Below are positions 6,317-13,606 of a DNA stretch of 18,466 nucleotides, piece by piece. Below the pieces are notes generated by a model that was not told the DNA's origin, ran no database searches, and worked only from the letters and a program-made list of their open reading frames with translations. The stretch lies in assembly GCF_937888285.1 (NCBI RefSeq), contig NZ_CALART010000088.1, forward strand, positions 1 through 18,466. Direction: 5' to 3'. The position numbers were made by a program, and so were the translations under genes. Source of the DNA: an uncultured Aquimonas sp. GTDB lineage: Bacteria; Pseudomonadota; Gammaproteobacteria; Xanthomonadales; Xanthomonadaceae. How positions within the stretch are numbered: position 1 is the stretch's first letter; each line of letters begins with the position of its first letter.

Positions 6317-7552
6317 ATGAGCACACCGCCGCCGATCGCCACCCCGCGCCCGCCCGAGGATCGCCTGCACCTGATGGACGCCCTGCGTGGCTTCGCGCTG
6401 CTCGGCATCCTGCTGATGAACATCGAGTTCTTCAATCGCTCGGTGCATGACTACATGAGCGGCATCGACACCTCGCCCGGCGCCGCCGGTTGGGCCGCCT
6501 GGATCGTCTACGTGTTCGTGCAGGGCAAGTTCTGGGTGCTGTTCTCGCTGCTGTTCGGCATGGGCTTCGCGCTGATGCAGGACCGCCTGGAAGGCACAGG
6601 GCGGCCGTTCGGGAGGCTCTACTTCCGCCGCACGCTGGCACTGATGGCCTTCGGCCTGCTGCACATCGTGCTGCTGTGGCCGGGCGACATCCTGTTCGCC
6701 TACAGCATCACCGCGCTCATGCTGATGGCCTTCCTGAAGGTCCGCGGCGTTGCCGTGCTGATCACCGGCCTGGGCCTGTACTTCGCCGTCTCCGCGCTGT
6801 GGGTGCTGCTCGGCGCCGCGCTGGGCTTCATGCCCGAGGACGCCAAAGCCGGCATGGCCGAGGAGATGAGCAAGGCACTCTCCTTGGCCATCGAGTCGGA
6901 CCGGATCTACGCCACCGGCGGCTATCTTGAGATCAGTCTCCACCGCGCGCAGGAGTACTTCACGGTCATGCTGCAGACCGTGCTGATGTTCCAGGTGCCG
7001 ATGGCGCTCGGCGTGTTCCTGCTGGGGGCCTGGCTGCTGCGCTCGGGTCGCATCCAGAACGCCGGCGCCCATCTGCGCTTCTGGACGCTGACCCTGCTGC
7101 TTGGCGGCCTGCTCGGCGCCTTCTTTGTGCACTCCAGCCTGGGCGTCGGCGTGAACTTCGACGTGCGCACGGAGATGGGCGACGCCCTGCTTGCCGCGGG
7201 TCTCATGGCGCTCGGCAACCTGCCGCTGTCAATGGCCTATCTCGCTGCCTTCGTGCTGCTGTTCCAGACCGGGCTCGGCGCGCGCGTGCTGGGTCTGCTG
7301 GCGCCGGCGGGGCGGATGGCGCTGACCCACTACCTGCTGCAGTCCCTGGTCTGCAGCCTGCTGTTCTACGGCTATGGCCTTGGCTGGTATGGCGAGGTCG
7401 ATCGCTGGGAGCAGGTGCAAGTCGCGCTCATGATCTTTGCCGCGCAGGTGGCGCTGTCGCCGCTGTGGCTGCGGCATTTCCGCTACGGCCCCTTGGAATG
7501 GTTCTGGCGTGGACTCACCTATGGGCATCTACCCGCCCTCAGGAAGTCCTGA
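6317..7552 (+). CDS. DUF418 / YeiB-type multi-pass membrane protein
   Basis: A 411-residue polytopic inner-membrane protein. The start region (RLHLMDALRGFALLGILLMNIEFF, about 15-38) and the C-terminal part (LLAPAGRMALTHYLLQSLVCSLLFYGYGLGWYG ... PLWLRHFRYGPLEWFWRGLTYG) are characteristic of YeiB-like proteins with a DUF418 domain (PF04235). About ten hydrophobic stretches are visible between. The function is not established; transport or envelope roles are usually proposed. ATG 6317 is chosen because the conserved MDALRGFALLGI follows closely and the upstream extension looks non-coding; its ribosome site is weak. The stop TGA (7550-7552) shares its A with a downstream ATG, which suggests translational coupling to the next frame. 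Confidence 0.92.
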   Translation: MSTPPPIATPRPPEDRLHLMDALRGFALLGILLMNIEFFNRSVHDYMSGIDTSPGAAGWAAWIVYVFVQGKFWVLFSLLFGMGFALMQDRLEGTGRPFGRLYFRRTLALMAFGLLHIVLLWPGDILFAYSITALMLMAFLKVRGVAVLITGLGLYFAVSALWVLLGAALGFMPEDAKAGMAEEMSKALSLAIESDRIYATGGYLEISLHRAQEYFTVMLQTVLMFQVPMALGVFLLGAWLLRSGRIQNAGAHLRFWTLTLLLGGLLGAFFVHSSLGVGVNFDVRTEMGDALLAAGLMALGNLPLSMAYLAAFVLLFQTGLGARVLGLLAPAGRMALTHYLLQSLVCSLLFYGYGLGWYGEVDRWEQVQVALMIFAAQVALSPLWLRHFRYGPLEWFWRGLTYGHLPALRKS

Positions 7553-8128
7553 TGCCTCGCTCTCAAGATGCCCAAACCTCACGCAGTGCCGAGTTCCGTC
7601 GCCCCCGCGAAGGCGGGGGCCCAGAGGCTCGGCGCGATCGACTGGGTCCCCGCCTGCGCGGGGACGACGATGTACGTGCAACCGCGTCCGCGTTGGCCTG
7701 TCGGGATGCCGGGGTCGCGCGCTCCGCGGCCTGGCAAGTCACGATGCCTCGCGCGCCGGATGCTGAAGCCTCGCGTACCTTCTTCGGCCGTCGCCCCCGC
7801 GAAGGCGGGGGCCCAGAGGCCCGGCCCTGTCGGCTGGGTCCCCGCCTCCGCGGGGACGACGGCGTAAGCCAGCCCGCATCGGCGCTTGCCTGCCGGGATG
7901 CAGGGCGCGGATGCTCCGAGGCCTCGAAAGCCCTGATGCCGCGCACGCTGGATACTGAAGGCGCGCGCACCCTCCTTGGCCGTCGCCCCCGCGAAGGCGG
8001 GGGCCCAGAGGCCCGGCCCTGTCGGCTGGGTCCCCGCCTCCGCGGGGACGACGGCGTAAGCCAGCCCGCGTCGGCGTTTGCCTGTCGGGATGGCGCAGTC
8101 GGAATCACTGCGGCTTCCTGGCTGCGTG
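7540..8128 (+). repeat. Three tandem 192-bp units, in frame, each with two GC hairpins
   Basis: ATGCCTCGC or ATGCCGCGC occurs at 7552, 7744 and 7936, and a conserved 73-base core at 7597-7669, 7789-7861 and 7981-8053: the spacing is exactly 192 bases each time, or 64 codons. Each core holds two hairpins, CCCCCGC-GAA-GGCGGGGG type and GTCCCCGC...GCGGGGAC type. Units 2 and 3 are most alike; unit 1 is more diverged. The core is a dispersed repeat type that in another frame gives PAKAGAQ...WVPACAGTT peptides, well known in proteobacterial genomes. The DUF418 stop codon lies at the edge of the first unit. Confidence 0.88.
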
Positions 8129-8700
8129 GGTGGCACTCAATCGCCATCGCACTCCTGCTCGCCTTCGGACTGGCCCTGCACCCCAGGGCCGAGGCCAGCG
8201 ATGCCGGCGTCCTCGACCTTGAGTATCGCGCCCTGCTGCTGGACCTCGGCCAGCGCGACCAGCTGCTGCGGACCAGCCTCTCCGGCTGCGCTCGGCAGCC
8301 CGTTGACGACCGACCCGCGTGCTTGCAGCGCATGCGCGACACCGATGTCGAACACATGGCTGAACTGCATGCCCTGCTGTGGTCGCGCGGCTGGCCGCTG
8401 GCCAGTCGCGTTGGCGAAGATGCCGCGTTCAGCGCGTTCCTGGTGATCCAGCATGCGCACTCGGGCGTACAGGCGGCCGCGCTGCCTGCCGTTTCGCTCA
8501 GCGTCTGGCAGGGCGAACTCAGACCCGCCGCGCTGGCGCTGTTGACTGATCGCGTACTGACCCGCGCGGGACGGCCGCAGCGCTACGGCACGCAATCGAT
8601 GCGCTGGCCGCTGTGGCCCGCGACCGTGCGGCTGCCGGTGCTTGAACCCGAGAAGCTCGACGAACGCCGCCGCGCGCTCGGCCTGTCTCCACTGCCCTGA
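7552..8700 (+). CDS. DUF6624-like exported protein preceded by in-frame repeat units (start uncertain)
   Basis: The frame is open from ATG 7552, which has AGGA upstream and overlaps the DUF418 stop (TGATG), giving 382 residues. The first 190 or so are three 64-residue repeat units. The recognisable protein begins at about residue 196: a hydrophobic segment IAIALLLAFGLAL ending in AEA-SD, then a domain with GWPLASRVGEDAAFSAFLVIQHAHSG, LLTDRVLTRAGRPQRYGTQ and LDERRRALGLSPLP, matching what I know of DUF6624. No ATG, GTG or TTG lies in frame between 7939 and the signal segment; CTG 8122 is the only near candidate. Either the repeats are translated, leaving an internal hydrophobic segment, or translation begins at a rare codon, or the gene lost its start when the repeats expanded. 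The domain call is fairly sure, the start is not. Its function is unknown. Confidence 0.62.
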   Translation: MPRSQDAQTSRSAEFRRPREGGGPEARRDRLGPRLRGDDDVRATASALACRDAGVARSAAWQVTMPRAPDAEASRTFFGRRPREGGGPEARPCRLGPRLRGDDGVSQPASALACRDAGRGCSEASKALMPRTLDTEGARTLLGRRPREGGGPEARPCRLGPRLRGDDGVSQPASAFACRDGAVGITAASWLRGWHSIAIALLLAFGLALHPRAEASDAGVLDLEYRALLLDLGQRDQLLRTSLSGCARQPVDDRPACLQRMRDTDVEHMAELHALLWSRGWPLASRVGEDAAFSAFLVIQHAHSGVQAAALPAVSLSVWQGELRPAALALLTDRVLTRAGRPQRYGTQSMRWPLWPATVRLPVLEPEKLDERRRALGLSPLP

Positions 8701-8714
8701 AGAGGCTGCCCCTC

Positions 8715-10028
8715 GTGATGCGCTCCGCTGTTGATCCCCTCGCCCAGCCCTTCACCCTGCCCTGCGGCGTGGTGCTGAAGAACCGCCTGTGCAAGACCGC
8801 GATGACCGAGGGCCTGGGCGATGCGCAGCTGCGCGCCACGCCTGAACACGAACGTCTGTATGCGGCATGGGGCGCTGGCGGCGCGGCGATCAATATCACC
8901 GGCAATGTGATGGTCGACCGCTTCGTGATCGAGCGGCCGGGCAATGTGGCGATCGATATCACGCACGCGCCCAGCGTCGATGAGGAGGCCCGCGCGCGGC
9001 TGCGCGCCTGGGCCGAGGCAGGCACCCGCGACGGTGCCCAGCTGTGGATGCAGATCAGCCATGCCGGGCGGCAGTCGCCGCGCTATGCCACGCGCCAGCC
9101 GGTCGGCCCCTCGGCGGTCACGCTGGATCTGCTCGGCAGCTACAAGACGCCGCGCGCGCTGGAGGAGCACGAGATCCTCGACATCATCCAGCGCTTCGGC
9201 GCGGTGGCGAAGATCGCGCAGGACTGCGGCTTCACCGGCGTGCAGGTGCACGGCGCGCACGGCTATCTGATCAGCAGCTTCCTGTCGCCGGTGACGAATC
9301 GCCGCGAGGACCGCTGGGGCGGCAGCATCGAGAACCGCGCGCGGCTGCTGCTCGAATGCGTGCGCGCGGTGCGGGCGCAGGTCGGGCCGGGCTTTCCGGT
9401 GTCGGTGAAGCTGAACTCGGACGACTTCCGCAAGGGTGGCTTCAGCCACGCCGACTGCCTGCAGGTGGTCGAGCTGCTCAACGCCGAGGGCATCGACTTG
9501 CTGGAGATCTCCGGCGGCACCTACGAGCAGCCGCGCCTGCTCGGCGTGGAAGGCCGCAGCCAGGATGCGGTGCAGGTGCGCAGCAGCACCCGCGTGCGTG
9601 AGGCCTACTTCCTGGAGTACGCCGAGGCCATCCGTCGCGTCGCGACGATGCCGCTGATGGTGACGGGCGGTTTCCGCACCCGCGAAGGGATGGAGGCCGC
9701 GCTCGCCTCGGGTGCACTCGACGTCCTCGGCATCGCGCGGCCGTTCTGTACGCACCCGGACTGCGCGCGCGAACTGCTGCGCCACCGCATCGACCGTCTG
9801 CCGGCCTTCGAGCAGAAGCTGCATCTGGCGCCGCGCGGTTGGGCCTCGCCCGCCAGCCCGCTCCTGCTGATGAAGATGATCAACGTGCTTGGCGCGCAGG
9901 GTTGGTACTACCAGCAGATGGATCGCATCGCCCGCGGCAGGCCGGTGGACATCGAGCGCGGCATGCTGCGCAGCTTCCTGCGCTACTGGTGGGACGATCT
10001 GGGGCGGGCGATTCGGCTCAGGCGTTGA
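8715..10028 (+). CDS. NADH:flavin oxidoreductase, Old Yellow Enzyme family
   Basis: A 437-residue (436 if ATG 8718 is used instead of GTG 8715) FMN-dependent ene-reductase-like protein with a TIM-barrel fold, probably cytoplasmic. Visible motifs: LKNRLCKTAMTEGL (21-34), LWMQISHAGRQS (110-121), VQVHGAHGYLISSFLSPVTNRREDRWGGS (177-204) with the HxxH substrate-binding pair H179/H182, VSVKLNSDDF (229-238), and the FMN-phosphate region MVTGGFRTR (315-323) with GIARPF (339-344). The C-terminal 70 residues extend past the barrel and hold no Fe-S cysteine cluster, so it is not a 2,4-dienoyl-CoA reductase-type fusion. AGAGG 9 bases before GTG 8715 fits that start. It begins 14 bases after the DUF6624 stop, so co-transcription is plausible. 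The substrate cannot be read from the sequence. Confidence 0.93.
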   Translation: MMRSAVDPLAQPFTLPCGVVLKNRLCKTAMTEGLGDAQLRATPEHERLYAAWGAGGAAINITGNVMVDRFVIERPGNVAIDITHAPSVDEEARARLRAWAEAGTRDGAQLWMQISHAGRQSPRYATRQPVGPSAVTLDLLGSYKTPRALEEHEILDIIQRFGAVAKIAQDCGFTGVQVHGAHGYLISSFLSPVTNRREDRWGGSIENRARLLLECVRAVRAQVGPGFPVSVKLNSDDFRKGGFSHADCLQVVELLNAEGIDLLEISGGTYEQPRLLGVEGRSQDAVQVRSSTRVREAYFLEYAEAIRRVATMPLMVTGGFRTREGMEAALASGALDVLGIARPFCTHPDCARELLRHRIDRLPAFEQKLHLAPRGWASPASPLLLMKMINVLGAQGWYYQQMDRIARGRPVDIERGMLRSFLRYWWDDLGRAIRLRR

Positions 10029-10143
10029 GGCCGACGCGCTGGCAAGGACGATGGCAGCCGCGTGGTGCGCGACACGCGCACCCTATCACGCAGCTCGCGC
10101 GGGTCGGTTGGCGAACGCCTGCATCAAGGCGTCACGCGCCTTT

Positions 10144-10172
10144 GTAGGGTAGATAAGCGCAGCGCATCTACC
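10144..10172 (+). repeat. Solitary GTAG-type REP palindrome
   Basis: Same 29-base architecture as the 5296-5761 array: GTAG, arm GGTAGAT, loop AAGCGCAGCGC, arm ATCTACC. The arms differ from all other copies yet remain fully complementary. It lies between the converging oxidoreductase and RIO kinase genes, in a 281-base gap with no other feature. Confidence 0.85.
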
Positions 10173-10309
10173 AGCGCTTCCCGTGGACGCCCAAGGCCCA
10201 TCGAAATCCGAGCGTCTGCACGCACGTCTTCGATCATCCCTGGCCCGCGCGAAGCGCTGCAGCCAGCGGATCCGTTGGCAGCGGCACTCCCAGTCTTTCT
10301 CGGCCGCCG

Positions 10310-11167
10310 TCAGTCTTCCTCGGCCGCGGCCAGTCGCCCCTGCTCGCGGATCAGCGCCTGCTCGCGCGCATCGCGGATCGCCCACTCGATGGCGTCGAGA
10401 TCGACTTCGGCCAGCTGCTCCTCGAACACGCCGCTCAGCGGCGTATCCGGCAGCAGGTCGCCGGTCTCGAACAGGGCCCACATCTCTTCGGCGTAGCGGG
10501 TCTGCATCAGCTCGGGCGCGAAGCGGCCCAGGCTGATGCTGAGGTTGTTCACGTCGCGACGCAGCAGATCGCGCGCGGCGTTGTTGCCGGCGGCATCCAC
10601 CACCTGCGGGAAGTCGATCACCACCGGGCCGTCGGCATCGACCAGCACGTTGTACTCCGACAGATCGCCGTGGATCAGCCCGCAGCAGAGCATGCGCACG
10701 ACCTCGCGGATCAGCCGCGCGTGGTAGTCGCGCGCAACTTCAGGCTCAAGCTGCACCTCGCCCAGGCGCGGCGCGTCGTGGCCCTCGGCGTCGGTCACCA
10801 GCTCCATCACCAGCACCCCGCTGTAGAAGCCGTAGGGCCGCGGCACGCGCACGCCGGCGTCGAAGAAGCGGTAGAGCGCATCGACCTCGGCGGTCTTCCA
10901 CGCGGCTTCGGCCTCGCGCTTGCCGAACTTGCTGGCCTTGCCCATGGCGCGGGCCTCGCGGCTGCCGCGGGCCTTGCGGCCTTCCTGGTACTGCACGCGG
11001 TTCTGGAAGCTGCGCTGCGCCATGTCCTTGTAGACCTTGGCGCAGCAGATCTCGTCACCACGCCGCACCACGTAGACCGCTGCCTCCTTGCCGCTCTTCA
11101 GCGGCCGGATCACGGCATCGAGAATGCCGTCTTCGATCAGTTCCAGCAGGGCGGCAGGGGCTTTCAT
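10310..11167 (-). CDS. RIO-like protein serine/threonine kinase
   Basis: A 285-residue atypical kinase related to archaeal/eukaryotic RIO1 and to the bacterial PA4780-type group. Motifs: a phosphate-loop-like RPLKSGKEAAVYVV (21-34), candidate lysine K44 in CCAKVYK, the hinge-like LVMELVTD (119-126), catalytic loop LIHGDLSEYNVLV (164-176) with D168 and N173, and metal-binding VVIDFPQ (182-188) with D185. The 24-residue upstream extension from GTG 11239 looks non-coding (Pro/Ala/Arg-rich), and relatives begin with MK.P, so ATG 11167 is chosen although its ribosome site is weak. It is divergent from the 11310 gene across 142 bases. RIO kinases of eukaryotes act in ribosome maturation; the bacterial role is not established, and nothing nearby indicates a substrate. 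Confidence 0.92.
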   Translation of the reverse strand: MKAPAALLELIEDGILDAVIRPLKSGKEAAVYVVRRGDEICCAKVYKDMAQRSFQNRVQYQEGRKARGSREARAMGKASKFGKREAEAAWKTAEVDALYRFFDAGVRVPRPYGFYSGVLVMELVTDAEGHDAPRLGEVQLEPEVARDYHARLIREVVRMLCCGLIHGDLSEYNVLVDADGPVVIDFPQVVDAAGNNAARDLLRRDVNNLSISLGRFAPELMQTRYAEEMWALFETGDLLPDTPLSGVFEEQLAEVDLDAIEWAIRDAREQALIREQGRLAAAEED

Positions 11168-11309
11168 CCGGGGTCCGGCGGCATCAGGGCCGCGCACAGT
11201 AGCAGCCCGCGGCGCCGTGGGTGTCTTCGGGCGCGTCACCCCAGCTTGTCACAGCGCTCCACCTGCCGCAGTCTGCGCGCGCACCATCCATCGAACACAG
11301 GCCAGCGCC

Positions 11310-11858
11310 ATGGACACCATCCCCTTCCACTTCGACTCCCACGGCGGCTTCGGCGAGGTCAAGGGCCTGGCGCGGCTGGACGAGTTCGGGTTGGAGCTGC
11401 AGTTCAGCACCCGCGACGCGGTGTTCGGGGTGATCAAGAGCGACATGCGCAGCCTGCGCATTCCGCTGGACAGTCTGCTCAGCGTGCGTTTCTCCGCCGG
11501 TTTCCTCTGGCTGATGCCGAGCATCGAGCTGCGCGTGCGCGACCTGAATGTGCTGCAGGGCCTGCCGGAGTCCGAGGAGGGCCGGGTCAAGCTGCGGGTC
11601 AAGTTCGGCGAACGCCACGATGCCCGCGCCTTCGTGCGCGACCTCGAAGCGATGCGCACGCACTTCCGCATCCAGATGCTGGACCGCACGCTGGATCGCA
11701 TGACCGGCCACCTGACGGGCCGCGAGCCGCCGCCGGCGCCGCTGCAGACCACTGCGCCGCCGAGCCCGGCACCTGTTTCATCGCGTCCTGCCAGCGTGAT
11801 CTCGATGGGCAGCGGGCCGCTGGGCAACCGGCCGCGCGACTCGCAGTCCGAAAGCTGA
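11310..11858 (+). CDS. Unrecognised cytoplasmic protein, possibly PH-like
   Basis: A 182-residue protein without signal peptide or membrane segment. Residues 1-120 alternate short beta-like stretches (GLELQFSTRDAVFGVI, LRIPLDSLLSVRFSAGFLWL, SIELRVRDLNVL, VKLRVKF) and end in a helix (DARAFVRDLEAMRTHFRIQML), a pattern compatible with a bacterial PH-like domain. That is inference from the pattern only. The last 50 residues are Pro/Ser/Ala-rich and likely disordered. A weak CAGG lies before ATG 11310; the open frame continues upstream but coding character begins here. It lies 94 bases upstream of can on the same strand, but can has its own promoter-like box, so an operon is uncertain. Confidence 0.72.
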   Translation: MDTIPFHFDSHGGFGEVKGLARLDEFGLELQFSTRDAVFGVIKSDMRSLRIPLDSLLSVRFSAGFLWLMPSIELRVRDLNVLQGLPESEEGRVKLRVKFGERHDARAFVRDLEAMRTHFRIQMLDRTLDRMTGHLTGREPPPAPLQTTAPPSPAPVSSRPASVISMGSGPLGNRPRDSQSES

Positions 11859-11914
11859 TTCCGCAGCGGGCGCGCGCCGTACGCCGGCGTTCGATCAGGC
11901 CTTCACGCTGCGCC

Positions 11915-11920
11915 TACAAT
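11915..11920 (+). promoter_or_regulatory. Candidate -10 box for can
   Basis: TACAAT lies 32 bases before the carbonic anhydrase ATG. The matching -35 position (about 11891-11898, TCGATCAG) is weak. The same hexamer sits at a similar distance upstream of icmF. Confidence 0.4.
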
Positions 11921-11952
11921 GCGCGGCCCTTCGCCCGCCCAGTGAACACCGG

Positions 11953-12642
11953 ATGTCCCAACTCCACGAGCTGCTCGACAAGAACCGCCAGTGGGCCGCG
12001 GCGGTGCGCGCCGAGGACCCCGCCTTCTTCAAGCGTCTGTCCTCGCAACAGGCACCCAAGTACCTGTGGATCGGCTGCTCGGATTCGCGGGTGCCGGCCA
12101 ACCAGGTGACCGGGCTGGCGCCGGGCGAGGTTTTCGTCCATCGCAATATCGCCAACGTGGTGGTGCACACGGACCTCAACTGCCTGTCGACCATCCAGTT
12201 CGCGGTCGACGTGCTCAAGGTGGAGCACATCATCGTCTGCGGTCACTACGGCTGCTCCGGTGTGCACGCGGCCATGGCCAAGACCCGCGTGGGTCTTGCC
12301 GACTACTGGCTGCGCCACGTCGGCGATGTGGCCTACCGGCACGGCGAGATCCTGGCCGCCGCCGAGCTGGAGAGCCTGCGCCACGCGCGCCTGTGCGAGC
12401 TCAATGCCATTGAGCAGGTGGTGAACGTCTGCCAGACCACGATCGTGCGCGACGCCTGGGCGCGCGGGCAGTCGCTGAGCGTGCACGCGTGGATCTACGG
12501 CCTGCTCGATGGCCGCATCCGCGAGCTGGGCTTCGGCGTGGACGGCCCGGAAGACCTAGAGCCCGCCTATGCGGCTGCGATCGAGTCGGTGCGCTGCGGC
12601 GACCGCTGCGACGCGCGCGGCAAGCTGCATCCGGTGGACTAG
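11953..12642 (+). CDS. can: Beta-class carbonic anhydrase
   Basis: A 229-residue enzyme that interconverts CO2 and bicarbonate in the cytoplasm, supplying bicarbonate to carboxylases. Zinc ligands C42, D44, H98 and C101 (WIGCSDSR 39-46; VCGHYGCSG 95-103) and the D44/R46 pair occupy the same positions as in E. coli Can. W39 and R64, with Y182, correspond to the residues of the allosteric bicarbonate pocket described for type II enzymes (W39, R64, Y181 in Haemophilus), so cooperative regulation by bicarbonate is likely. The length is normal, and ATG 11953 places the ligands at the family's usual positions. The 397 bases after its stop hold no gene. Confidence 0.97.
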   Translation: MSQLHELLDKNRQWAAAVRAEDPAFFKRLSSQQAPKYLWIGCSDSRVPANQVTGLAPGEVFVHRNIANVVVHTDLNCLSTIQFAVDVLKVEHIIVCGHYGCSGVHAAMAKTRVGLADYWLRHVGDVAYRHGEILAAAELESLRHARLCELNAIEQVVNVCQTTIVRDAWARGQSLSVHAWIYGLLDGRIRELGFGVDGPEDLEPAYAAAIESVRCGDRCDARGKLHPVD

Positions 12643-13039
12643 GGCGGCGCTGATCAGATCCCGCCGGCCTTGATCGGTGAACGCGAGTCCGGCATATGCC
12701 AGGACTGGCGTGCACTGGATCAAGCATCGCGCGCTCGATCCGCGGGTGCACCCTCCACGGCGCGCGGCAACGCTGAACTCTTGATCGTTGCCGCAGGCGC
12801 GCCCTGGTCCATGCGGCTCTGCCCGATGCGCGCCTGCGCCTCGGCGCTTGATGGCCCCTGAGCGCGGCGGTTTGCGTTGTCGGAGCATGGAGACTCGACC
12901 ATGCCTTGCCGATCGCCGCGCCCCGACGCGACCGCCCTACCCCTTCGCCCCGCGGGCCGCGCAGCGCTTCGGCGACGCGGCCCGTGTGCGCGCTGCCGCG
13001 CTAGACTCCGGCCACCGCCAGCGGGGGCCGGAGGGGTGC
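12643..13039. other. 397-base gene-free region upstream of the sigma/kinase pair
   Basis: No reading frame with protein-like composition was found on either strand. A perfect 9-bp inverted repeat (CGGGCCGCG at 12953-12961, CGCGGCCCG at 12976-12984) lies about 80 bases before the sigma factor start; its role is unknown. TAGACT at 13002-13007 is a possible -10 box, with no clear -35. Confidence 0.6.
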
Positions 13040-13606
13040 ATGGACACAGTGGACGACTGGCTGGCCGCAGCCCGCGGCGGCGATCGCGTGGCCGGCGATG
13101 CGGCCTTCGCGGCGATCTATGCCGATCTGCGCCGGCTCGCCCAGCGCCAGCTGGCGGGACAAGGGCCCGGGCTCGGCGCCACCTCGCTGGTGCACGAGGT
13201 CTACATGAAGATGGCGCGCCCCGGCATGCAGGCCAATGACCGCCAGCATTTCTTCGCGATCGCCGCGCGCGCGATGCGCCAGCTGGTGGTCGACGACGCC
13301 CGCGAGCGCGCCGCCAGCAAGCGCGGCGGCGGCCAGCGCGCGCTGACCCTCGACGAGGGCCTGCACGACATGCCGCTGGACGCCCGCCTCGACGACCTGC
13401 TGGTGCTCGACCAGGCGCTCGATCGGCTGGCAGCGCTGGACCGCGAGGTGGCCTCGCTGGTCGAACTGCGCTTCTTCGGCGGGCTGGAGCTCGAGGAAAT
13501 CAGCCAGCTGACCGGACGCTCCGAACGTTCGCTCAAGCGCGACTGGCGCAAGGCGCGCGCGGTCCTGCACGCCGCGCTGGCCGAACGCGAGGTGCCGCAT
13601 GACTGA
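13040..13606 (+). CDS. ECF sigma factor (PF07638 / TIGR02999 type)
   Basis: A 188-residue alternative sigma factor that would direct RNA polymerase to a dedicated promoter set. Region 2 spans about 20-90 (AAFAAIYADLRRLAQRQL, ATSLVHEVYMKM, FFAIAARAMRQLVVDDARERAASKRGGG). The region 4 helix-turn-helix spans about 123-182 (LDREVASLVELRFFGGLELEEISQLTGRSERSLKRDWRKARAVL). The ATSLVHEVY...R...FFAIAA...MR..LVD.AR pattern is typical of the PF07638 group. GGAGG lies about 5 bases before ATG 13040; the longer upstream frame is not supported. Its last 8 bases overlap the kinase gene (ATGACTGA). No anti-sigma factor is seen. In this group, sigma factors beside Ser/Thr kinases are thought to be controlled by that kinase, which is the likely arrangement here. 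Confidence 0.93.
   Translation: MDTVDDWLAAARGGDRVAGDAAFAAIYADLRRLAQRQLAGQGPGLGATSLVHEVYMKMARPGMQANDRQHFFAIAARAMRQLVVDDARERAASKRGGGQRALTLDEGLHDMPLDARLDDLLVLDQALDRLAALDREVASLVELRFFGGLELEEISQLTGRSERSLKRDWRKARAVLHAALAEREVPHD

Noticed and set aside
7540..8128. CRISPR or direct-repeat phage attachment array
   Set aside because: The 192-bp units are similar along most of their length, with no unique spacers and no integrase nearby.
8583..9824. A 413-codon minus-strand frame opposite the oxidoreductase gene
   Set aside because: Antisense shadow of an Old Yellow Enzyme family gene, with no coherent domain or ribosome site.
10029..10309. Small genes on the plus strand after the oxidoreductase
   Set aside because: The frames here are low-complexity Arg/Ala/Ser-rich and cross the REP element; none has a ribosome site or family signal.
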